A stretch of DNA of 64,000 nt, taken from positions 2,046,001 through 2,110,000 of the forward strand of contig CP134492.1 in the NCBI GenBank assembly GCA_031761875.1, in the 5' to 3' direction. This document shows positions 58,698 to 64,000 of the stretch, piece by piece. Each line of letters opens with the position of its first letter. Within the stretch, counting starts at the first letter, position 1. The notes under the pieces were generated by a model, which saw only the letters and a program-made list of their open reading frames with translations, was not told where the DNA came from and made no database searches. The translations under genes and the position numbers were made by a program. The stretch is from Bacillaceae bacterium IKA-2. Its GTDB lineage: Bacteria; Bacillota; Bacilli; Bacillales; Anaerobacillaceae.

Positions 58698-59668
58698 TGC
58701 CGAACTATTGTGGTATTTATGCTGGTTTAATCGAACAGTACATTGATTTCAAAAGAAACCTCGGTTACAAGTTTGTTGATGCCACTTACACACTTTCGTT
58801 ATTTGACAGATTTACAATAGATAATGCCGTATTAAAACTCGGTCTATCAAAGGAGATTGTTGATAAATGGAGTGAGAAGCGTCCAAATGAATCAGACAAG
58901 ACACGTTATGCGAGGATTCATTATATTGCAAAATTTTCCGCCTATTTAAATGATATGGGATATCCATCACATATACCGAGATTGCCTAAAAAGTACAGCA
59001 GTACGTTTGTACCACATATTTTCTCGAAAAAGGAAGTGAATGCATTCTTCGATGCATGTGATACGCTTAAAGTTAATAGACGATTTGAAACAACTGTGTA
59101 TGTACTCCCCGCTTTATTTAGAATGCTATATGGCTGTGGCATCCGTATCAGCGAAGCGTTATCCCTAACATGTAAGGATGTTGATCTTGATGCAAAAAAT
59201 ATTATTGTCAGGGAAACGAAAAACGGCAAAGACCGAATACTCCCATTATCTGAAACACTAACTGAGGTGTGTATTCAATATAGGAATGTTCGTCCCGGCA
59301 AATATGAACCGAAAGGTTATTTTTTTATCAAGAACAATGGGCAAAAATGTAATGCCAAGGCAATATATGAATGGTTCAGAAAAATACTCTGGAATGCAGG
59401 AATTCCACATGGTGGGAAGGGTTTTGGCCCAAGAATGCATGACTTTCGTCACACTTTCAGTGTACACTCTCTTGTGAAAATGTCAGAAGCTGGGCTAGAT
59501 TTATACTACTCACTCCCAATATTATCAAAATATCTTGGGCATCAGTCATTAGAGGCTACAGATAAGTATGTAAGGCTAACATCTGACATGTACCCTGATT
59601 TAATTAGAGAAGTAGATAACGTTTGTGCCTATGTATTTCCGGAGGTTGACCATTATGAAGCCGACTGA
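58697..59668 (+). CDS. Tyrosine recombinase 2 of trio (RitB-like)
   Basis: 323 aa; AAGGAGG precedes ATGATG (58694/58697). MLYGCGIRISEALSLTCKDV (Arg), GPRMHDFRHTFSVHSL (His, Arg), LSKYLGHQSLEATDKYVRLT (His, Tyr). Overlaps the third gene by 14 nt. Confidence 0.9.
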   Translation: MPNYCGIYAGLIEQYIDFKRNLGYKFVDATYTLSLFDRFTIDNAVLKLGLSKEIVDKWSEKRPNESDKTRYARIHYIAKFSAYLNDMGYPSHIPRLPKKYSSTFVPHIFSKKEVNAFFDACDTLKVNRRFETTVYVLPALFRMLYGCGIRISEALSLTCKDVDLDAKNIIVRETKNGKDRILPLSETLTEVCIQYRNVRPGKYEPKGYFFIKNNGQKCNAKAIYEWFRKILWNAGIPHGGKGFGPRMHDFRHTFSVHSLVKMSEAGLDLYYSLPILSKYLGHQSLEATDKYVRLTSDMYPDLIREVDNVCAYVFPEVDHYEAD

Positions 59669-60674
59669 TTTCTCTCGCTATCTGACAGGATTTCTTACAA
59701 AATACCTGCCAGGAGAAATGGGGTTCAGTATAAATACGATTGCCTCTTATAGAGACACATTTGTACTTTTCCTTACATTTATCAAGGATAAAAAAGGAAT
59801 AAAAACAAATTCTCTGACGCTGGGCATGATTAATAAGGAAATGGTTATTCACTTTCTTGACTGGATAGAAACAGAGCGTGGCTGTAGTACAGCCACAAGG
59901 AACGTCCGCCTTGCGGCATTACACTCTTTCTTCCAATATCTCCAGTATCAGAGCCCCGATAATCTTTTGGAATGGCAGAGAATCCTTGGAATCCGGGTTA
60001 AGAAAACAGAAACAAAATCAATCAGTTACCTAACGCTTAATGGGATCAGACTACTTTTGGAAATGCCTGATCAGTCAACTAAAATAGGACGAAGAGATCT
60101 TGCTCTTTTGTCAATTATGTATGAAAGCGGTGGAAGAGTACAGGAAATCATTGACCTCACTCCGTCACAAGTACGTTTTGACAGACCATGTACTGTAAAG
60201 TTAATTGGTAAGGGGAATAAAGCCCGGATAGTCCCTCTGATGGATGCTCCGTTAGATTTATTAAATCGATATATGGATGAGCAGGGGCTGTTAAGTTTGT
60301 CAGCAAACATGTACCCATTGTTCTGTAACAAAAGAGGAGAAAAACTGACCCGGGCAGGGGTGAATTACATACTAGATAAATATGCACGCAAGGCTCGTAT
60401 TAAAGATCAAATATTAATCCCAGAACGATTTAGCTGTCATTGTCTGAGACATTCAAAAGCTATGCACTTACTCCAAGCAGGAGTTAATCTCATATACATC
60501 CGTGATATACTAGGTCACCGTTCTGTCCAAACAACTGAAATTTACGCTAAGGTAGATTCAAAACAAAAAAGAGAAGCAATTGAAAAAGCATATACAGATG
60601 TTGTACCAAAAGGTGCACCTTCTTGGCAAAAAAGTGGAGATTTATTGGAATGGCTAAAAAGATTTGATAAATAA
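59655..60674 (+). CDS. Tyrosine recombinase 3 of trio (RitC-like)
   Basis: 339 aa; ATG 59655 after CCGGAGG. IMYESGGRVQEIIDLTPSQV (Arg), RFSCHCLRHSKAMHLLQAGV, IRDILGHRSVQTTEIYAKVD (His, Tyr). Complete catalytic set. Tight overlap of all three genes implies they act together. Confidence 0.9.
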   Translation: MKPTDFSRYLTGFLTKYLPGEMGFSINTIASYRDTFVLFLTFIKDKKGIKTNSLTLGMINKEMVIHFLDWIETERGCSTATRNVRLAALHSFFQYLQYQSPDNLLEWQRILGIRVKKTETKSISYLTLNGIRLLLEMPDQSTKIGRRDLALLSIMYESGGRVQEIIDLTPSQVRFDRPCTVKLIGKGNKARIVPLMDAPLDLLNRYMDEQGLLSLSANMYPLFCNKRGEKLTRAGVNYILDKYARKARIKDQILIPERFSCHCLRHSKAMHLLQAGVNLIYIRDILGHRSVQTTEIYAKVDSKQKREAIEKAYTDVVPKGAPSWQKSGDLLEWLKRFDK

Positions 60675-60803
60675 AATAGTGTTTGCGTTGCAGATAATGT
60701 AAAGTAAAACAGCGAGGGATCCTTTACTTACGGTTATTTAACAGCCTTACTTTACATTATCATATACTTTTCATTACCCTTCTAATGTAAAGCTTTGCAT
60801 TAG

Positions 60804-61490
60804 AAGGGTCATGTGGAGGGCAGCGTGAAGATAATTAGGAACAAAGCATTTGCGTTAACTTATAAGTTTAAGACATTCGATGATGCACGTGAATACTTGA
60901 ATACTATATTGATAGAACTCAATAAAGACAGCACTATTTCTGAAGAAATAAAACATCTTCAACCTACAAAACCAAAGCTTGATCTTGCAACAGTTACAGT
61001 GCAAAAACCAAATAAATATAGTTTTGTACGAGTTGATAACAACCACTATTCAGTACCGGAGTATCTTGTAGGACGCTTAATAACAATCAAGAAATATTAC
61101 GACACAATAGGCTTTTATTCAAACAACATACTCGTTTGTGAACACAAAAAAATAGATGGTACTAACGAGATAAGTATTAAAATTAAACATTACTTAAACT
61201 CATTAAACAAAAAACCAGGTGCAATCAAGAACTCCCACGCTCTAAAAAGCATACCAAGGTTAAAAGCCATCTATGATACTAATTTTAGCAGAAACAAGAA
61301 AAAATTCATAGAGATCATTCAAGAAAATGATGATAAACCAATCGAAGAAATACTATTGATTCTAGAAACATACAATAAATCTCATATCGATATTATTCCA
61401 TCTATGCACATAGATAAAACTGCACTTAGCAACATCGCTACAAGGCAAGTATCTAGATATAACGAATTATGTTTCTCGGAGGTGGAATAA
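60804..61490 (+). pseudogene. istA: IS21 istA, 3' part (interrupted)
   Basis: Continues the 5' part: KGHVEGSVKIIRNKAFALTY, later VDNNHYSVPEYLVGRLITIK (the Mu-transposase-like C-terminal beta domain). It has no start of its own apart from a GTG at 60813. The frame ends where istB begins. Confidence 0.88.
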
Positions 61491-62237
61491 ATGCAAATAC
61501 AAGAAATGGCCCATATACTAAAATTACCCTATATAAAAACCAATTATCAAATGCTTCTTGATGAAGCAAACCATACAAACATGACCCACCGAGAGCTGAT
61601 AAGTCGTCTACTCGAAAGAGAATTAGAACTAAGGCTTGAGAATGGTTTAAAACATAGACTCAGAAGGGCTAAATTCCCTCTTAACAAGTACTTAGAAGAC
61701 TTCGACAAGAGTAAGTACCATAAGAAATTTATACCGAAATTCGAAGAACTAGAAACGTTGCAGTTCATTGAAAATAAAGAAAATATAATCTTAATAGGAT
61801 CTCCTGGCTGCGGGAAATCACATTATAGTATTGGGCTTGGTATTAAGGCGTGTTTGGAAGGCAAAAGTGTATTGTTTATCTCTGTACCTAACTTAATAAT
61901 AGAGTTAAAAGAAGCAATGAGTGAAAGCAAACTATCGCAATATAAAACCAAATTTGAAAAGTACAGTCTTGTCGTTTTAGATGAACTGGGATACGTATCA
62001 TTTGACAAAATTGGTTGTGAAATACTATTTAATTTATTATCAAATAGAAACGATAAAGGATCAATAATCATAACAACAAACTTGGCTTTTGATCGCTGGG
62101 AAGAGATTTTTAAAGACCCGATGCTTACTGGTGCAATTGTAGATAGACTTGCTCACAAATCACATATCTTAGATATTTCACGAGAAGTAAGTCACCGATT
62201 TGAAGAGACAATGTCATGGCTAAAACCAACTAAATAA
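61491..62237 (+). CDS. istB: IS21 helper ATPase IstB
   Basis: 248 aa, GGAGGTGG before the ATG. Walker A GSPGCGKSHYS, Walker B LVVLDELGYVS, IIITTNLAFDRWEEIFKDP. Intact, but without a functional istA in this copy. Confidence 0.94.
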   Translation: MQIQEMAHILKLPYIKTNYQMLLDEANHTNMTHRELISRLLERELELRLENGLKHRLRRAKFPLNKYLEDFDKSKYHKKFIPKFEELETLQFIENKENIILIGSPGCGKSHYSIGLGIKACLEGKSVLFISVPNLIIELKEAMSESKLSQYKTKFEKYSLVVLDELGYVSFDKIGCEILFNLLSNRNDKGSIIITTNLAFDRWEEIFKDPMLTGAIVDRLAHKSHILDISREVSHRFEETMSWLKPTK

Positions 62238-62291
62238 GTGGACCTTTTTTCAACTGATTCGTGGACCGCTTTTGAGTTGACAAATACACAA

Positions 62292-63731
62292 ATGAGCTTT
62301 CACTCTGAATTATACAATAAAATACCGGAAAATCATATGTTAAAAAAAGTTTCTAGAGTAGTAAATTTTAGTTTTATTAATGAGTTGTTGGAGGAAACCT
62401 ATTGCAAGAATTTTGGGCGGCCTGCAAAGGAACCTGAAATGATGTGTAAACTCCTTTTCCTGCAGTATATTTATAATGTTTCTGATGAAAAAATGGAATC
62501 AGAAGGAAATTTAAACCTGGTGTATTTATATTTTCTAGGTCTAAATCCAGAAGAGTTTCTTCCAGATAAAAGTTTACTATCTAAATTTAGGGTGCATCGT
62601 TTGGGAGAAACCACCCTCGATGACATCATAAAGGAAATAGTAAGGCAGTGTGTTGAAAAAGGGATTGTCAAAGGAACAAGTGTAAGTATTGACGCTACTC
62701 ATATAGAAGCAAACACGATAAAAAAAACACCTGAACGTTTAATGAAACACTTGGCAAGAAAAATTATTCAAACATGTGAAGAGGAGAAAGGGCAAAAGTT
62801 AGAACGTGTCCCTGAAGTTCCAGAATATAAAGAAATTGAGGATCATAAAGAAGCAAAAGCTGTTATGAAAGACTATGTTGAAACAGTAATAGAACTAGTA
62901 AAGCTGGAGCCTTCTAACAAGAAAAAAACAGATGACGTGATAAAAAAAGCGAAAGAAATCATAAACGATCCTAAGTTTATTAATCAAAAGGGAACTCGTT
63001 CTTTGGTAGATGAAGATGCAAGAGTTGGTCGGAAAAGTAAAACCCAAAGTTTCTATGGATACAAAACGGAATTTGTCATGACGACAGATGAACGCATTAT
63101 CACTTCTGTCCGAACAGCCAAAGGATCCTACATGGATGGTAATTATGCGAAGGAAATGTTAGAAGAAACAAAGGATTCCGGCATCGAACTCAAAGAAGTC
63201 TATGGAGATAAAGCTTATTTTAGGAAGTCCATACTGGACGTTATCGAGGAAATCAAGGCAACCACTTACATACCAGTCAGCTCCTTGGTGTACAGAATCG
63301 ATGAAAGTAAGTATACCTATAACAAAGACTCCGATGAGTGGCAGTGCAGCCAAGGGAATACAACAGTAAACAAGAAGCATTTTATTTCGAACAGCAAAGA
63401 TGGGAAAAGAGAAGGGTATAAATATTACTTTGAATTAAATCAGTGTAAGGCATGTCCTTTACATGATGAGTGTACTCAAAAAAGGGCAAGAAGAATTCTT
63501 ACCGTTGGTAAAAACACTTCCGAGTTCTATGAAATATCTCAACATCAAAAAACAGATGAGTTCAAGGAGAAATATAAGAAGAGAGCTTCGATTGAAGGGA
63601 AAAACGCGGAACTCAAAAGATTTCACGGTCTATCTCGATCCAGGGGATATGGCCTGTTAAGTGTGTCGAAACAATCAAAACTGGCTGCAATAGCAGTTAA
63701 TATAAAGAGGATAGCAGCAATGGTATCCTAA
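62292..63731 (+). CDS. IS1182 family transposase
   Basis: 479 aa from ATG 62292. DUF772 N-domain (GRPAKEPEMMCKLLFLQYIY, LPDKSLLSKFR), DDE core with SIDATHIEANT, a long insertion, VYGDKAYFRK and C-terminal KKRASIEGKNAELKRFHGLS RSRGYG. The open frame reaches 62238 but those 18 codons are the IS21 right end. The transposase probably survived because the IS21 landed just 5' of it. Confidence 0.93.
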   Translation: MSFHSELYNKIPENHMLKKVSRVVNFSFINELLEETYCKNFGRPAKEPEMMCKLLFLQYIYNVSDEKMESEGNLNLVYLYFLGLNPEEFLPDKSLLSKFRVHRLGETTLDDIIKEIVRQCVEKGIVKGTSVSIDATHIEANTIKKTPERLMKHLARKIIQTCEEEKGQKLERVPEVPEYKEIEDHKEAKAVMKDYVETVIELVKLEPSNKKKTDDVIKKAKEIINDPKFINQKGTRSLVDEDARVGRKSKTQSFYGYKTEFVMTTDERIITSVRTAKGSYMDGNYAKEMLEETKDSGIELKEVYGDKAYFRKSILDVIEEIKATTYIPVSSLVYRIDESKYTYNKDSDEWQCSQGNTTVNKKHFISNSKDGKREGYKYYFELNQCKACPLHDECTQKRARRILTVGKNTSEFYEISQHQKTDEFKEKYKKRASIEGKNAELKRFHGLSRSRGYGLLSVSKQSKLAAIAVNIKRIAAMVS

Positions 63732-63738
63732 AAGTAAA

Positions 63739-63759
63739 GGAATACCGTCAAGGTATCCC
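63739..63759 (+). terminator. Hairpin after the IS1182 transposase
   Basis: GGAATACC / GGTATCCC around GTCAA; no long T-run. Confidence 0.5.
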
Positions 63760-63951
63760 ACTATTTGAACAGATTTAGTAATAATTTCTTGAAGTATCCA
63801 ATTTTTCATTAAATTTTAATCGAATTATATAAATTGGGCCAAAATAAAGGGACTTTTTCACTGGTCTCGGACGGTTCTCATGTTTCATCATGTTCTCATG
63901 TGACTATAAGGAAGTTCTATAAAAAATGCTTCTGACCACCCGCACTTTAAA

Positions 63952-63985
63952 GCGTCACAGCACCGGGTGTCAGGTGCTGTGACGC
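63952..63985. repeat. GC-rich palindromic extragenic repeat
   Basis: GCGTCACAGCACC pairs perfectly with GGTGCTGTGACGC around GGGTGTCA. Upstream at 63875-63900 is GGACGGTTCTCATG, also a motif familiar from Bacillaceae extragenic repeats. No gene is visible from 63760 to the window end. Confidence 0.7.
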
Positions 63986-64000
63986 CTTAGAATAAAAAGG

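Larger units (their letters stand above)
57310..60809 (+). mobile_element. RIT-type element: three tyrosine recombinases with 51-bp inverted repeats
   Basis: Inserted in istA between GGT and CAT codons. Inverted repeats at 57302-57352 and 60733-60783 share 50 of 51 bp, including AATGTAAAGTAAGGCTGTTA. GAAGGGT occurs at both junctions (57303-57309 and 60803-60809), suggesting a 7-bp crossover core. Three overlapping recombinase genes fill the interior, the defining trait of recombinase-in-trio elements. A palindrome TTCTAATGTAAAGCTTTGCA near the right end extends beyond the repeat. Confidence 0.85.
56436..62282 (+). mobile_element. Second IS21-family element, itself interrupted by a recombinase trio
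   Basis: Left end TATCAATTGAAAAACGGTCC and right end (reverse complement) TGTCAACTCAAAAGCGGTCC are clear inverted repeats. Possible 4-bp target duplication AATA at 56432-56435 and 62283-62286. It contains istA in two pieces and an intact istB. Without the insert it is ~2.35 kb. Confidence 0.82.
56418..63840 (+). mobile_element. IS1182-family element, split by nested insertions
   Basis: The left end GTGGCCCATTAATAGAATA is at 56418-56436 and the right end, in reverse complement, is TTGGCCCAATTTATATAAT at 63840. The transposase (62292-63731) is transcribed toward the right end. An IS21-family element occupies 56436-62282 between the left end and the transposase. The outer element truncates the esterase gene. 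Ends are approximate. Confidence 0.65.

Noticed and set aside
1-64000. tRNA or rRNA genes
   Set aside because: No cloverleaf-type sequences with T-loop GGTTCRA and matched acceptor stems, and no rRNA-like segments, were seen by eye on either strand.

Overview
The window looks like chromosome of a low-GC, endospore-forming Bacillaceae species. The sporulation signals are a YjcZ-type 27-aa protein, a CsgA homologue, two gamma-SASP-like genes, a LysM/M14 spore-type endopeptidase and a KinB-like kinase. Two adjacent genes are readable only if an in-frame UGA is selenocysteine, so the host probably carries the Sec machinery (not in the window). This would suit an anaerobic or alkaliphilic relative such as Anaerobacillus, but the genus is inference.

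Region 1 (1-30 kb) is ordinary chromosome: the end of a TcyP-like symporter, an SGNH hydrolase plus ABC exporter operon, small sporulation genes, an NCS1 permease followed by a tryptophanase-family lyase, a tightly packed mpg / DUF1284 / ylmB / tenA operon (thiamin-pyrimidine salvage), cvfC, a VOC protein, the selenoprotein pair (peroxiredoxin and a GrdB/PrdB-like protein), DUF420 and a stand-alone CuA lipoprotein, an unidentified transporter, dapA under a lysine riboswitch, pckA, an HD-GYP protein, a TetR regulator, the LysM/M14 peptidase, an LLM oxidoreductase, a TraB/GumN lipoprotein and small membrane proteins. Spacers carry 41-bp tandem repeats, two copies of a 15-bp-TIR miniature element and several short palindromes.

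Region 2 (30.5-46 kb) is the most unusual part. About two dozen small genes, all on the + strand and mostly single-TM proteins or lipoproteins of 34-180 aa, are separated by about 25 copies of a diverged palindromic repeat. Each repeat has a left half-site near CTAACGGGGGCGTTAGT directly after, or overlapping, the stop codon, a variable hairpin, and a right half-site near AAGTAACTGGCAGTTTAGTG just before the next ribosome-binding site. This is the layout of an integron-like cassette array, but there is no integron integrase; only a C-terminal tyrosine-recombinase fragment lies nearby. The array contains decayed cassettes, a 457-bp cassette duplication that made a chimeric gene, an IS21 insertion whose target duplication preserves a ribosome-binding site, and an IS110-family element with a long structured non-coding flank.

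Region 3 (46-56 kb) returns to chromosome: a metallophosphoesterase, a truncated ACT-domain gene, a gamma-SASP, a Ca2+/H+ exchanger, a CrtC/lipocalin-like protein with a nearby decayed partial copy, a quinone-oxidoreductase-like MDR, SHOCT and DUF6241 proteins, a KinB-like histidine kinase and a second gamma-SASP.

Region 4 (56.4-63.8 kb) is a nest of mobile elements. A trio of tyrosine recombinases with 51-bp inverted repeats (RIT-type element) sits inside istA of an IS21-family element, which sits inside the 5' end of an IS1182-family element, which truncates an erythromycin-esterase-family gene. Coordinates of coding regions follow the best Shine-Dalgarno, so several starts lie downstream of the longest open frame.
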